Assembly: GCF_026341775.1 (NCBI RefSeq)
Contig: NZ_JAPEOB010000001.1
Location: forward strand, 4,588,001-4,652,000
Direction of reading: 5' to 3'
Source: Streptomyces sp. NBC_00654
GTDB taxonomy: Bacteria; Actinomycetota; Actinomycetes; Streptomycetales; Streptomycetaceae
Length of the DNA: 64,000 bases
In this document: positions 43,701 through 51,419 of the stretch, in pieces
Numbering within the stretch: position 1 is the stretch's first letter
How the letters are laid out: each line of letters opens with the position of its first letter
Notes under the pieces: model-generated
What the model saw: the letters and a program-made list of their open reading frames with translations, nothing else
Databases searched by the model: none
Told to the model about the DNA's origin: nothing
Translations under genes and position numbers: made by a program

Positions 43701-43947
43701 GGCGGCGGATCCGGCCGACGCCGGCCTCGTGGAGGCCCCGCTGCCGGACCAGGGTGACCGGGGCCCCACCAACCATCGCCCGTTTCACTGGGAGTTCAGC
43801 GCGCACATGACGGGGGGCGAACTGGTCCTGAGGCTGGCGCACGCGGAGGACGGCGACGGGGCGGAACGCCTGCTCGACACCGCCTGCGATTACCTTCGCA
43901 CCCTCACCAACGCCCTGGAGACGACCGAGCGGGAGGAGTCGCGTTGA
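37768..43947 (+). CDS. Nonribosomal peptide synthetase, arylA-T-C-A*-T-E
   Basis: 2059 residues. Domain 1 (about 1-500) is an aryl/acyl-ligase type A domain (ALSSGSTGEPKRVIRT, PLFHALGQF, TYGSTEAGS, RTRLGKVRR). T1 has AAGVDSLAALR with Ser537. The C domain (about 590-1030) has an intact VSQHHLITDHW. The second A domain (about 1060-1520) is degenerate: HTSGTTGTRRPMVL lacks the usual Lys, A5 is TYGGIEWG instead of YGPTE, and A8 is GRVGDIHSEHGYHHDP; only the A10 GK remains. T2 is YTLGGDSVQAV with Ser1575. The last domain (about 1630-2050) is an epimerisation domain (PLTPVQRWFFE, TAHHLVVDVLSW, SRTVGWFTAL). There is no C-terminal thioesterase. The layout predicts an aryl-capped aminoacyl unit with D-configuration. 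Confidence 0.9.
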   Translation: MRTSPVLDMLAATATAHPEATAIVQGERSLTYRELAAAVPRFAEALAAAGAPPGAHVLLVLDNRPEFAVAYFATAGAGCTVEAIDPDQPEEALRHRLADSHPAVVVTTAGHPVSALTDRPVLIVDGPLPRPPAGTRRRPPGADGPWVTALSSGSTGEPKRVIRTQGHQVAEAGNITSTAGITADDVLLCPVPLFHALGQFCCLLAAARSGATLVLPDRSTGASSVEAVVRALARHRVTLLIAVPHLFDALADLPAGTPADLDAVRLCLSGSNFLPPAVARRFQNRFGLPVRQTYGSTEAGSVCWDVGEDHSPGTVGTPLDGTRVQVTDDNGTPLPLGAEGEIVVSGHAVVNDPGRDHHRTGDLGRLDAHGRLTVVGRSRVLIDTGGHKVNPVEVERVLADHPHIADSGVAGIPLPGTGTLLVAAVRLRDGAPAEPADVLAHCTRHLPAHAVPQRLRMVTEIPRTRLGKVRRTELTALFADEHGADPAGTRKRLAALPPDLRNTEISNHLRRRVAETTGTPPSEVDPGAPPRAAGVDSLAALRLRMAVENELGVRLPLPSLLGPRTLTELARDLAERLDEPEDPTDPIPHGPAEGRFPLAPNQMSLWHADHLDLGGSAYVVAVAARLTGDCDTEALRRAWTTLAHRHPALRTTFPLLDGTPVQRVTAEARVDFAVVPVSPTWDRTHRDDLIHAAFEPFDLTAQPPLRVRLYTGTSGGPVMVVSQHHLITDHWSTIVMLRELAVLHAAETTGSEPYLPAPAHAYSDFAAWSLARQRTPRGADDLSHWVRQLTPLPPPTDLPTDRPRPAVRGQHGATVHAGLSPARVAAVRAHARNSGTTPFAVLLTVFHVLLHTGGGRADSAVAVSTANRERPEFADVLGYFANPVVHRVRMTPHQSFSALLGDVTETLLTGLEHSGVPLENLLGPVSAPRDRGRAPLVEVAFGQNTAHDPALGTVGTLLSADRDGIPVPLGLLTLETFTLRRTGAVYDLTGAVFEGDDSISITWEYDTDLFTRATVNRLATRFETLLDTLLAAPETALGTLSAQAPPTARPPAAASPAEPVTDRVRRWTATDPAALAVVDGTDTATFGDVGRAADLVTAALLARTDLSPSAVVAVHAERPADLAAACLGVLRAGLVCAPVPGADNSPAAGISETGAAALVDMTGSVNAPDTPTVRIGGAPAPRAERPTELRAPALVVHTSGTTGTRRPMVLAHRALANAVHDDERGEVLIARGTADRLALDLLTTLAAGSTAVPLTSAARLEELARGRAAASAAVTPTELTTLLSLLDENGTTPAVRTLIVGGETLGSDLVHRWYSHAPDCRLVHTYGGIEWGLALAGETVPSDTPAETTGPAPGIVPVGRPPAGSPLCTVDAWGRACPVGVPGEICVGAQTPAPLGTAPRSPELPHPLTPDARVRRTGDAGVFLPDGRLIVLGRVGDIHSEHGYHHDPARVERVLRGHPAVRAATVFSGGTAEGTTAAAETDGTVSERRLMDLLRRETPAHLLPRRLLVAARLPRTSDGKAARTLQPPAPARPGTPEPAQDMTAVEATLAGIWRDILGVEHVGPDDDYYTLGGDSVQAVRIAAKAAENGLQVTRRHLFTHPTVRSLARVTTSAAGAAKVSERFARRRSIPLTPVQRWFFELGLPDAGHWNQSVAVRVPPYLTTEALLTAVRTVADHHGVLRHRFRPRGTGWEQVGDPTAQTVEIEEVSAPGDEETSAAIHHARRGVDIAAGPLLRATLISGGAGQRLLVLTAHHLVVDVLSWGVLLSDLRTACDHRDAGFPVRLPPVPLAYNAWARSLREHADRLAVRADLAGWDTPPGSVPGPPPTTYEGGTRVAQRTLGTAHTASLLGGLHHRGAHPADAVLAAAASAAAARLGCHTVRAVMELHGREEVIEGMDPSRTVGWFTALAPLPVDAAPDADPLEVLDSARAARSRDGLEHGMLRYGTSDTTVRSRLAEVDRPWLSVNYLGRLGSVFTGPAADPADAGLVEAPLPDQGDRGPTNHRPFHWEFSAHMTGGELVLRLAHAEDGDGAERLLDTACDYLRTLTNALETTEREESR

Positions 43948-44681
43948 GCGAGAACTGGCTGGTGGACCTCGTGCCCGCCGAGCGGCAGGGGCGGGTGGCC
44001 TACCTCTTCCCGCACGCGGGAGCAGGCGTCAGCGCCGTGCTGGCACTGGGCCGGGCGCTGGCAGGGGATCTGCGCCCAGTGGCGGTCCGTCTGCCGGGGA
44101 GGGAGTCGCTGCTCGACGAGGACCCGATCGACGACCTTCTGGCACTGGCCGGGCGACTGGCCGAAGCCATCCGTACCCACGCGGACGAGGCGGAGATTGT
44201 CCTCTACGGCCACTCGTCGGGGTCGGTTCTGGCGTACGAGACGGCCCGCGCACTGGAGCCGTGCGGTGCCGCCCTTCTCGTGGCCTCGGCACAACAGGCA
44301 CCGGGGACAGCCGTCCGTACGGCCGCCGGGTGCTGGGACCGCCCGGACGAGGAGTTCTTCGCCCAGGTCGTCGCGGACGGCTACCTGCCCGCCGACCTGC
44401 TCGGCGCCCCGGACATCCTGGAGATGGTCGCTCCGGCGCTGCGCGCGGACTACCGGGCGACCCACGAGCACCTCACCGGAACGGCACGATGGACACCGCT
44501 GGCGTCGCCGATCCTCACTATCCGCGGCACCGAGGACCTCACCGTCGCCGAGGAGGACATCGCCGCGTGGTCGGCGCTGACGACGGTCGGCCACACGACC
44601 GCACAGATCGCCGCGGGCCACAATCTGCTGCGCGACCGTCCCGCAGAGCTGGCCGACGCAATCCGGCACGCGCTGCCCTGA
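43944..44681 (+). CDS. Type II thioesterase (alpha/beta hydrolase)
   Basis: A 245-residue protein of the GrsT/TEII family: VAYLFPHAGAGVSAVLALGR at the start, the nucleophile in LYGHSSGSVLAYE, Asp in RGTEDLTVAEED and His in IAAGHNLLRDRP. Type II enzymes usually remove wrong or stalled groups from carrier proteins. As the NRPS has no integral thioesterase, this one might also release the product. The TTG start at 43944 overlaps the NRPS stop (TTGA), with GGGAGGAG upstream. Confidence 0.9.
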   Translation: MSENWLVDLVPAERQGRVAYLFPHAGAGVSAVLALGRALAGDLRPVAVRLPGRESLLDEDPIDDLLALAGRLAEAIRTHADEAEIVLYGHSSGSVLAYETARALEPCGAALLVASAQQAPGTAVRTAAGCWDRPDEEFFAQVVADGYLPADLLGAPDILEMVAPALRADYRATHEHLTGTARWTPLASPILTIRGTEDLTVAEEDIAAWSALTTVGHTTAQIAAGHNLLRDRPAELADAIRHALP

Positions 44682-44696
44682 CCGCGGCCGGGGGCG

Positions 44697-45239
44697 TCAG
44701 GGTCGGCGGTGCACCGAGACGGCGTACTCCCCGTCGGCGTACGGGTCTCGGGACCAGGTCGCATACCTGGCTTCGAGGACGAGTCCCACCGCACGGCAGT
44801 GGGCGTCGTAGTCGTCCAGCGTGTAACCCCGGTCCAGTGAAAACCCCGCGACCAGGTGCCCGCCCGTCCGGACATGACCCGCTACCCCGGCCACCAGGGC
44901 CGGTTCCGTTCCCGGCGGGGTGAACAGGGGGACGTTACCCGCCATCACCACCACGTCGAACGACTGTCCCAGGTCGAGACCGACCAGATCGTGCCGGCGC
45001 CAGACGATCTCCGGCGCTAGCCGCCGGGCGGTGGTGAGCATCGACTCGTCGATGTCCACGCCTGTCACGGCGATGCCGTGACAGGCCAGCTCGATGGCCA
45101 CTCTGCCGGTACCGCAGCCCGCGTCGAGTGCGGTGGCGGGCTGGAAGGAGCGGACCAGCGCGGCTTCGCCGTGGACATCCCCTCCCTCGGCGGCGATGTG
45201 GTCAAACCGGGCCTGGTACTCGTCACCGTTCCACTTCAT
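44697..45239 (-). CDS. Class I SAM-dependent methyltransferase
   Basis: A 180-residue protein with motif I in ALDAGCGTGRVAIELA (residues about 37-52), an acidic ribose-binding residue in VTGVDIDESML, and the post-I region FDVVVMAGNVPLFTP. It starts at the ATG at 45239 and converges on the thioesterase with a 15-bp gap. It may methylate the cluster product, but many small methyltransferases of this type are housekeeping enzymes. It marks the right edge of the cluster; mobile-element debris follows. Confidence 0.75.
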   Translation of the reverse strand: MKWNGDEYQARFDHIAAEGGDVHGEAALVRSFQPATALDAGCGTGRVAIELACHGIAVTGVDIDESMLTTARRLAPEIVWRRHDLVGLDLGQSFDVVVMAGNVPLFTPPGTEPALVAGVAGHVRTGGHLVAGFSLDRGYTLDDYDAHCRAVGLVLEARYATWSRDPYADGEYAVSVHRRP

Positions 45240-45365
45240 ACGGCCACCCTTGCACATGCGCCGAGCCACCCACAGGACGGTTTCCCGACACCCTGAACCC
45301 TCCCCATGATCCAGGACACCTGGAGACCGGGACATGAGGTTCCAGAGGACGCAGCACCAGGTGGG

Positions 45366-45750
45366 AAGCACGTACACGAAGCGGTACACCGCGGAGCCCA
45401 AACGGGACGCGATCGCGCCGGTCGACTCCACGGTAAGACGGTCACCGCCGTTGCCCGGGAGCTCGTCATCAGCTCGGAGTCCCTGCGCGGCAGGTACCGC
45501 CAGGCCAAGGCGGACCGGGGTGAGGAAGTCCGGTGAGCTCACCACCGCCGAGCGCGAGGAGCTCAAGCGGCTGCGCAGGCAGAACGCCGAGCAGGCCAAG
45601 ACGATCGAGGTCCTGTGAGAAGCCGCGGTCTTCCTCGCGAAGGAGAGCGATCGGTGAACGCGATGCACACGTTCATCGAGGCGGAGAAGACCACCTACGG
45701 TGTTGCTTTCCTCTGCCACCTGCTGAAGGCGGCCCGTTCCTCGTTTCGAG
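45366..45750 (+). pseudogene. IS3-family transposase remnant (OrfA and start of OrfB)
   Basis: OrfA is readable across three frame segments: KRYTAEPKRDAI, then GKTVTAVARELVISSESLRG, then GELTTAEREELKRLRRQN. OrfB begins MHTFIEAEKTTYGVAFLCHL and is cut after LKAARSSF near 45750, where a glycosyltransferase fragment on the other strand begins. Confidence 0.7.
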
Positions 45751-46105
45751 AGCCAGTTCAGCAGCCCGCATGCCAGGACAGTGCCGCCGTAGGCGAACCA
45801 GTGCGGCAGCCGGGCGTGCCCTTGGAGCGCGGTTACGAGCAGCAGGGTCGAAATCCCGGCTCCGGCAGCGACCAGTGCGTACGGCCGGCCCTCCTGGAGA
45901 TAGAACTGCACGGCCGGAAGAAGGCCGAACGCCAGCCCCCCCCCGCCAGGCCCACCCGTATCCCTGCCAGCCGTTGGCCGATGACTGCTACACAGACTGC
46001 CGCCACTCCTGTGGCCGACACCGAGGGCAGCCGCAGGGTAGTGGTGCTGGGTCCGAGGTATTCGAACAAGCCGTGCATGAACAGGTAATAGCACTCATGC
46101 GCGAC
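45751..46105 (-). pseudogene. Glycosyltransferase (GT39/mannosyltransferase-like) fragment
   Basis: The minus strand reads CYYLFMHGLFEYLGPSTTTL and SVSATGVAAVCVAVIGQRLA. A run of C residues near 45937-45945 shifts the frame, which continues LAFGLLPAVQFYLQEGRPYA and AYGGTVLACGLLNWLS. This is the membrane core of a family-39-like transferase. Both ends are missing; the IS3 remnant cuts the C-terminal side. Confidence 0.6.
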
Positions 46106-46116
46106 GTCGACGTTTC

Positions 46117-46353
46117 CCGGCCCACCGCTGCGAATTCCCCCTCACCGATCCCGTGGACGAACTCCACTGGCGTCTGCACCGCGGCATCGGCAATTGGAGC
46201 CGGTGGGACCGCACCCCGGGCCCCGCCCTGCGCGCCAGATTCCACCTGCGCAACGGACTCGCCAGTGCCGACTACGAACCGATGCCCACCTTTGATGTCG
46301 ACGAGGTGACCCGTGAAATCAAGGGTGCCCTCAAAGTGTTGACTCTCACATAA
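46117..46353 (+). pseudogene. C-terminal fragment of an unidentified protein
   Basis: The frame reads PLTDPVDELHWRLHRGIGNW, ARFHLRNGLASADYE and FDVDEVTREIKGALKVLTLT, then stops at 46351-46353. The composition looks genuine, but the start is missing and I do not recognise it. From 46354 to the IS30 end nothing else is seen. Confidence 0.35.
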
Positions 46354-46617
46354 TTGCCAGTACGAATTCTCGTCCCGATGTCTACTTTGGTTGGTCGCCG
46401 AGCCCTTGGAGGGCAACGAATTTGTGGCAAATATGTTTGGCGTATGGTGAGGATTGCTGACGCAAGTCAACGAGAAATGCCTGTTCGCTACGATGGGAAT
46501 CGCGATACGAAGTGGGCTGTGACCTGTGGTTTTTGCTGACGGTGCGGTCTCAGCGGGGGACGCTATTGAAGTGGGGGGACGGAGGTGTCCACCACGGAGA
46601 CGAGGGTGTCCAGCCCG

Positions 46618-48061
46618 GACTCAATCGGTTGTCGCAACACCGGCTTCTTGAGTCAAGAGTAGGTGTTCGTTGAGGGCTTCAGCGGGTGTCTTCCATCCGA
46701 GGGTTTTGCGGGGGCGGCTGTTGAGGGCGAGTGCAACGGCTGCGAGGTCGTCTGTCTGCCATCGGGACAAGTCCGTGCCCTTCGGAAAGTACTGCCGCAG
46801 CAACCCATTCGTATTCTCGTTCGTGCCGCGTTGCCACGGGCTGTGCGGGTCCGCGAAGTAGATTTCGAGGCCGGTGTCGACGCGGAGCCGGGCATGCTGT
46901 GCCAGTTCTTTGCCGCGGTCCCAGGTCAACGAGCGACGCAGCTGCTCGGGCAGCGTGGTGATCGTGGAGGCGATCGCGTCCCTGACGGCCTCGGCACCCA
47001 GACCGGCCAGCGCCGGCCCGTTCTTCACCCTCGGCTCGGTGCCAAAGCCTTCCATCCGGGGCAGGTGCAGCAGCATGGTAAACCGGGTCGTGCGCTCGAC
47101 CAGAGTGCCGATCGCGGACTTGCCGGTGCCGATGATGAGGTCGCCTTCCCAGTGTCCCGGGACTGCCCGGTCCTCGGCCTCGGCCGGTCGTTGGCTGATC
47201 ATCACCTCGGGGGTGACGTGCCCGTTCGCCCGCCGTCGGGCTCGGGCGCGGGGAACCCGCAGCGCACGCCCGGTACGCAGACAGCCGACCAGCTCACGCT
47301 TGAGGGCTCCACGTCCTTGGATGTAAAGCGCCTGGTAGATCGCCTCGTGCGAGATGCGCATGGACTCATCATCGGGGAAATCCGTCCTGAGCCGGCCCGC
47401 GATCTGCTCGGGACTCCAGGCCGTCGCCCACCGCCGGTCCTGACGGCGGGGCTTGTTCCGTCCCTTCCACCGAGGCGTCTTCGGCCCGGTGACCTGTGTT
47501 CCGTCCGGACGACGTACATCCCCGGCGAGCCGGTCCTGCACATACTCACGCAGCCGTTCATCGGCCACGAGCTTCGGCGTCTTCGGACGCCGTGCCGCCA
47601 GTTCCGCCTTCCACTGGGCGATCGAGGCCCGGTAGCCGAGCTGCCCGCCGCGGGTGGCCGCGTTGCGTCGCAGCTCCCGCGAGATGGTCGACGGATCCCT
47701 GCCCAGGCGGCGTGCAATCTCGCGGACTCCCAGGCCCTGGGCGTTGAGCAGCGCGATTTCTTCGCGTTCCGTGAAGGACAGGTATCTGCCCGAGGGCGTG
47801 CTGAGCTGGATCGACGGCATGCCGCCACGTTCACGGAACCAACGGGACCCCACCACTGGGGATACGCCGCACGAGACCGCCGCCGCCTCGCTGGTCATCC
47901 CCTCGGCGATCTTCATCCAGAAAGCCCGCTCCACCTCCCGACGGATTGGGGGCCGTCCCGGCGACCGCATTGCCGGACGCCCCGTCAGCCGCGTGGCCCA
48001 TCCCGCTGGCCGACCCATCCAACACCTCCAGGGTCGAGGTGTTGCGACGATCAGTTGAATC
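46618..48061 (-). mobile_element. IS30-family insertion sequence
   Basis: The imperfect ends are GACTCAATCGGTTGTCGCAA at 46618-46637 and, on the reverse strand, GATTCAACTGATCGTCGCAA ending at 48061. The single transposase gene is intact. The next IS (IS3 type) begins 29 bp further on. Confidence 0.75.
46621..48018 (-). CDS. IS30-family transposase
   Basis: A 465-residue protein. There is an N-terminal HTH region (EGMTSEAAAVSCGVSPVVGS), then the IS30-type HTH SFTEREEIALLNAQGLGVRE with RRLGRDPSTISRELRRN. The DDE core is GHWEGDLIIGTGKSAIGTLV (first D), LTWDRGKELAQH (second D) and PWQRGTNENTNGLLRQYFPK (E). The frame is uninterrupted, so the element may be active. It starts at the ATG at 48018. 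Confidence 0.9.
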   Translation of the reverse strand: MGRPAGWATRLTGRPAMRSPGRPPIRREVERAFWMKIAEGMTSEAAAVSCGVSPVVGSRWFRERGGMPSIQLSTPSGRYLSFTEREEIALLNAQGLGVREIARRLGRDPSTISRELRRNAATRGGQLGYRASIAQWKAELAARRPKTPKLVADERLREYVQDRLAGDVRRPDGTQVTGPKTPRWKGRNKPRRQDRRWATAWSPEQIAGRLRTDFPDDESMRISHEAIYQALYIQGRGALKRELVGCLRTGRALRVPRARARRRANGHVTPEVMISQRPAEAEDRAVPGHWEGDLIIGTGKSAIGTLVERTTRFTMLLHLPRMEGFGTEPRVKNGPALAGLGAEAVRDAIASTITTLPEQLRRSLTWDRGKELAQHARLRVDTGLEIYFADPHSPWQRGTNENTNGLLRQYFPKGTDLSRWQTDDLAAVALALNSRPRKTLGWKTPAEALNEHLLLTQEAGVATTD

Positions 48062-48158
48062 CACCCAGTGTTGTGCTGTCGTCCTCAACTGAGGTGATCC
48101 CCGTGGTGTGGACACACCTGACAATGGATCTTGTTGATCCTGGAAGGTGTAGATCCAC

Positions 48159-48467
48159 GTGGCAAGGCCCTCGAAGTACAGTGCGGAGTTCCGGTCCGAC
48201 GCGATCGCGTTGTGGCGGGCTTCGGCCGGCAGGCGGACGTTCAAGGACGTCGCGGCTGATCTGAACGTCAACCCCGAAACGCTGCGGACCTGGGTGCGTG
48301 ATGCCGACGGTCGTCCAGTCGCCGCAGGCGCGTCGCAGGACACCGAGGCCGAGTTGGCCCGGCTGCGCGCGGAGAACGCGCGGCTGGCCAAGGCGGAGAA
48401 GGAATGGCAGCTGGAACGCGAGATCCTGCGACGGGCAGCCGCCTATTTTGCCCGGGAGATGAAGTGA
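48159..48467 (+). CDS. IS3-family transposase OrfA
   Basis: A 102-residue protein with an HTH: YSAEFRSDAIALWRASAGRR, then FKDVAADLNVNPETLRTWVR. A leucine-zipper-like coil follows (ELARLRAENARLAKAEKEWQ), ending AAAYFAREMK. The GTG start is at 48159. It overlaps OrfB (GTGAAG inside ATGAAGTGA), where IS3 elements commonly make an OrfAB fusion by -1 frameshifting. Confidence 0.9.
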   Translation: MARPSKYSAEFRSDAIALWRASAGRRTFKDVAADLNVNPETLRTWVRDADGRPVAAGASQDTEAELARLRAENARLAKAEKEWQLEREILRRAAAYFAREMK

Positions 48468-49362
48468 AGACCGCCGCTTGGGACTTCGTCTCCGCCCACG
48501 CCGGAATGTTCGGCATCAAGCGGATATGCCGGGTGCCGGCAGTCTCCCGCTCGGGCTACTACCGGTGGATCGCCGGCGCCCAGGCGCGGGAGGAGCGCCA
48601 GGCCGCCGAGGACGCCCTGGTCGAGGAGATCCGCGAAATTCATGGCGAACACCGCGGGAACTACGGCGCACTCCGGGTCCACGCCGAACTGCGCGGCTTC
48701 GGCCACACGGTCAACCGCAAACGGGTGGCCAGGCTGATGCGCAAGCACGGCATCATCGGCCGCCACCTGCGGAAGAAGAAGCGCACCACGGTCCCGGACC
48801 GCCTCGCGCCGCCGGTGGCGGACCTGGTCCAGCGGGACTTCACCGCTGGCGCGCTGGACGAGAAGTGGTGCGGCGACATCACATACGTGCAGGTCGGAGC
48901 CGCGTGGCTCTACCTGGCCTGCGTCATCGACATCCGCTCCCGCCGGGTACTCGGCTGGTCGATGGCGCCGCACATGCGGGCCGAGCTCGTCATCGACGCG
49001 CTCCAGGCCGCGGTCGCGGCCCGCGGCGGCAAGCCGCCGGAGTGATCTTCCACGCGGACCGCGGATCGCAATATACGTCCGCCGCGTTCGCCCAGGTCTG
49101 CGACCGGTACGGCATCCGCAGGAGCATGGGAAGGGTCGGCTCGAGCTACGACAATGCCCTCGCGGAGAGTTTCTGGCAGGGTCTGAAGCGAGAGACGATG
49201 CACGGGAAGCTGTTCTCGACGATGCAACAGGCGAGACTGGAAATCTTCCGGTGGCTCACCTACTACAACGCCCGCCGACGCCACAGCGCGCTCGACTACC
49301 TCTCCCCTATCGAGTTCGAACAGCAGCACCACAAGACAGCTAAACTCCAACTCGCAGCATGA
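48464..49362 (+). pseudogene. IS3-family transposase OrfB with one frameshift
   Basis: From the GTG at 48464 it reads the HTH_21 region HGEHRGNYGALRVHAELRGF and the first catalytic Asp in EKWCGDITYVQVGAAWLYLA. Near 49036-49042 a base is missing (CCGCCGG where CCGGCCGG is expected), giving a premature stop at 49043-49045. The other frame resumes VIFHADRGSQYTSAAFAQ (second Asp) and SSYDNALAESFWQGLK (Glu). If real, the element is dead; otherwise a sequence error. Confidence 0.85.
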
Positions 49363-49394
49363 ACCCCTGTGTCCACACTCCGGGGGTCACCTCA

Positions 49395-49478
49395 GTACCG
49401 CTCGACACCCCCGGCAACATCGCGTTCGACCACGCCGAGATCATCACCGCCGCCTGCGGGCAGCCCAGCACACGCTGA
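49395..49478 (+). pseudogene. C-terminal fragment interrupted by the IS3 element
   Basis: Directly from the IS end the frame reads VPLDTPGNIAFDHAEIITAA and ends CGQPSTR-stop. It looks like a true C-terminus; the protein is not recognised and the upstream part is not found. Confidence 0.35.
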
Positions 49479-49599
49479 CAGCGGTGCCTCGCCGTACCAC
49501 CGGCAGGGCACCCCCTGCCCCACCCCGCGCCCCGCCAACGGACGGACCACTCGCCGGCGGGGCGCAGCACTGCCCGCCGACTCGCCGACAGGAGCTCAC

Positions 49600-49661
49600 T
49601 TGAACGGCACCAGCCTCGATTCGAACCTGGACACTGCCCGCGCCGGGGTCGCCCAGGAAAT
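49600..49661 (+). pseudogene. N-terminal fragment of a gene cut by IS1380
   Basis: A TTG at 49600 with GGAG six bases upstream opens LNGTSLDSNLDTARAGVAQE before the IS1380 end at 49662. About 20 residues remain. The other side of the insertion does not obviously continue it. Confidence 0.3.
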
Positions 49662-51344
49662 TAGCCTCGCCGTTTCGGTTGGGGTGATGAGTCGTCGCTG
49701 ATCGTCAGCCGCCGGGTGGGCGAGGTGATTTGGCTGTTTAGGCATGGCGGAGGCCCGGCGCGGTGGTCGGGTTCTCCAGGGTCCTTCGGGTCGTGGGCGG
49801 GCAGGGGTTGTCGGTCAGCCGGCTGGTCGGGGCGGTGCGGCAAGGCGATGGAAAGCGTCGGCGAGTTCGTTTCTCCATGGCCAGGTCGCCGATATCCGCA
49901 GGCGGAGGTGTCGGCCGCCTCGGGTGAGGCGGGCGGCGACGTGCAGCAGTCGGTAGCGGAGCTTTTTCGGTTCGGCAGTGGCCAGTTCGCCGTTCAGCAG
50001 CAGGACGCGGGTCCAGGCCAGCAGGTCGGTCGCCGCGAGGCTGAGTTCGAGCCAGACGGCGTTGATGGCGAAGTCCCGGGAGGGGAAGCGGCCGAAGCCG
50101 GTGGTCTTGCCGCATCGGATGTGGTCCTCGACGGTGGCATGCCCGCGGTGACGGGCCTCCAGGAACTGGGCGGGACCGCCACCGCAGGACGGGGTGTCGG
50201 TGAGGAAGACCTGATGGCGCAGGCCCTCGTCCTGATCGAACAGGGAGAGCTGGGCTCCGGGGTGCGGGCGCTCCCGGCGCACGATGATGCGGGTGTCGGC
50301 CGGGTAGCCGGTCAGGTCGACCATGCCGGTGAGCTCGGCGACCTCGGCGCCGTCACGCAGAGTTCCGTTCTGGTCCAGGGCGGGGTGCCAGCAAGCGTCG
50401 GGTATGGCTCGGACAGCACGGCGGACCGGCTCGGTGACCGCGCATCCGACCGAGAACCGCAGGTTGAGGCCGTGCTCACGCAGAGCCCGGATGTGGGCGA
50501 GGAAGGCTTTCGCGGATCCGGCACTGTCGGTGCGGACAAGAATGTCGGTGCCGTGCCGGTGGACGTCGGGAATCTGTGCGAGAGCGTCGTCCAGCACAGT
50601 GATGTGATCGGCGGCGGTGTTGGCACCGGCGTTCCCGGGCCGGAGCCGGCCGGACAGTGCTTCGCCGGTGTTGGCCAGGAAGCACAACAGCGGGTGGAAG
50701 CCGAAGCCGCCCTTGTAGGTGGGTGCGGCCGCTTCTTTCTCGGAGTGGCAGGTGATCAGCGTGGCGTCGAGGTCCAGGACCAGGCCGGGAAGTTCTCGTC
50801 CGCCGGCCCGGACGGCGGGTATGCCCTGGCCGGTCTCGGCGGCCTGCATCCAGGCGACTTCCCGGGCTGAGGCGCGGGCCGCTCGCAGCGAAGCAAGCAC
50901 TGCCCCGTCGATGTCGGCGAGCAACCGCCAGGCGGTGGGCGTGGAGGCGACCGGTCCGAATACCTCGCCCTGGTCCCGCAGCACGGCCAGATCCGCTATC
51001 GCCTCACCGCCGTCGGCGAGCATCACCGCGAGATCGGTGGCGGTCCGACCCGGATCGTGCCCGGTGCCACGCGGACGTAGCGGCCCGAGCGCAGTGGAGT
51101 ACGCGCCTGTCAGGCCGGTGGCCTCGGCGAGATCCGCCAGCAACCGTGCGCCCGCGTGCCCCACCACCCCCGAACCGTCAGTGGAGACGTGGAGCTTGGC
51201 ACGAGAACCGATACCCTGCACGCAGAAAGTGCCTTCCGCTTGGACCGACAGAACCCCTCGACAAGGTTCATCGTCCCAGCTCAGAAGGCACTTTCGTATT
51301 TTCTTCCCGCTTCCGGCCTCATCTCAACCGAAATGGCGAGGCTA
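49662..51344 (-). mobile_element. IS1380-family insertion sequence (about 1.68 kb)
   Basis: The ends are TAGCCTCGCCGTTTCGGTTG at 49662 and, on the reverse strand, TAGCCTCGCCATTTCGGTTG ending at 51344. If the repeats proper begin at CCTCGCC, the flanks are TTAG and CTAG, close to a 4-bp duplication. One intact transposase gene is inside. Confidence 0.85.
49815..51221 (-). CDS. IS1380-family transposase
   Basis: A 468-residue protein. The catalytic Asp residues are in LPGLVLDLDATLITCHSEKE and TDILVRTDSAGSAKAFLAHI, and the Glu is in GHATVEDHIRCGKTTGFGRF; YKGGFGFHPLLCFLANTGEA is a family hallmark. The ATG is at 51221, and the frame is intact. It is the only gene of the element. Confidence 0.9.
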   Translation of the reverse strand: MQGIGSRAKLHVSTDGSGVVGHAGARLLADLAEATGLTGAYSTALGPLRPRGTGHDPGRTATDLAVMLADGGEAIADLAVLRDQGEVFGPVASTPTAWRLLADIDGAVLASLRAARASAREVAWMQAAETGQGIPAVRAGGRELPGLVLDLDATLITCHSEKEAAAPTYKGGFGFHPLLCFLANTGEALSGRLRPGNAGANTAADHITVLDDALAQIPDVHRHGTDILVRTDSAGSAKAFLAHIRALREHGLNLRFSVGCAVTEPVRRAVRAIPDACWHPALDQNGTLRDGAEVAELTGMVDLTGYPADTRIIVRRERPHPGAQLSLFDQDEGLRHQVFLTDTPSCGGGPAQFLEARHRGHATVEDHIRCGKTTGFGRFPSRDFAINAVWLELSLAATDLLAWTRVLLLNGELATAEPKKLRYRLLHVAARLTRGGRHLRLRISATWPWRNELADAFHRLAAPPRPAG

Positions 51345-51419
51345 GACGAATGAGTCCGATGTCTTCTTCTAGCCTCCGGTGGTGCTGAGTCCGGGATGAC
51401 ATGGAACCTCCTACCCGGT

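Larger units (their letters stand above)
48090..49394 (+). mobile_element. IS3-family insertion sequence (1305 bp)
   Basis: The ends are TGAGGTGATCCCCGTGG at 48090 and, on the reverse strand, TGAGGTGACCCCCGGAG ending at 49394; the match continues through GTGTGGACACA. It encodes OrfA and OrfB. No 3-bp target duplication is evident (AAC against GTA). Confidence 0.85.
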
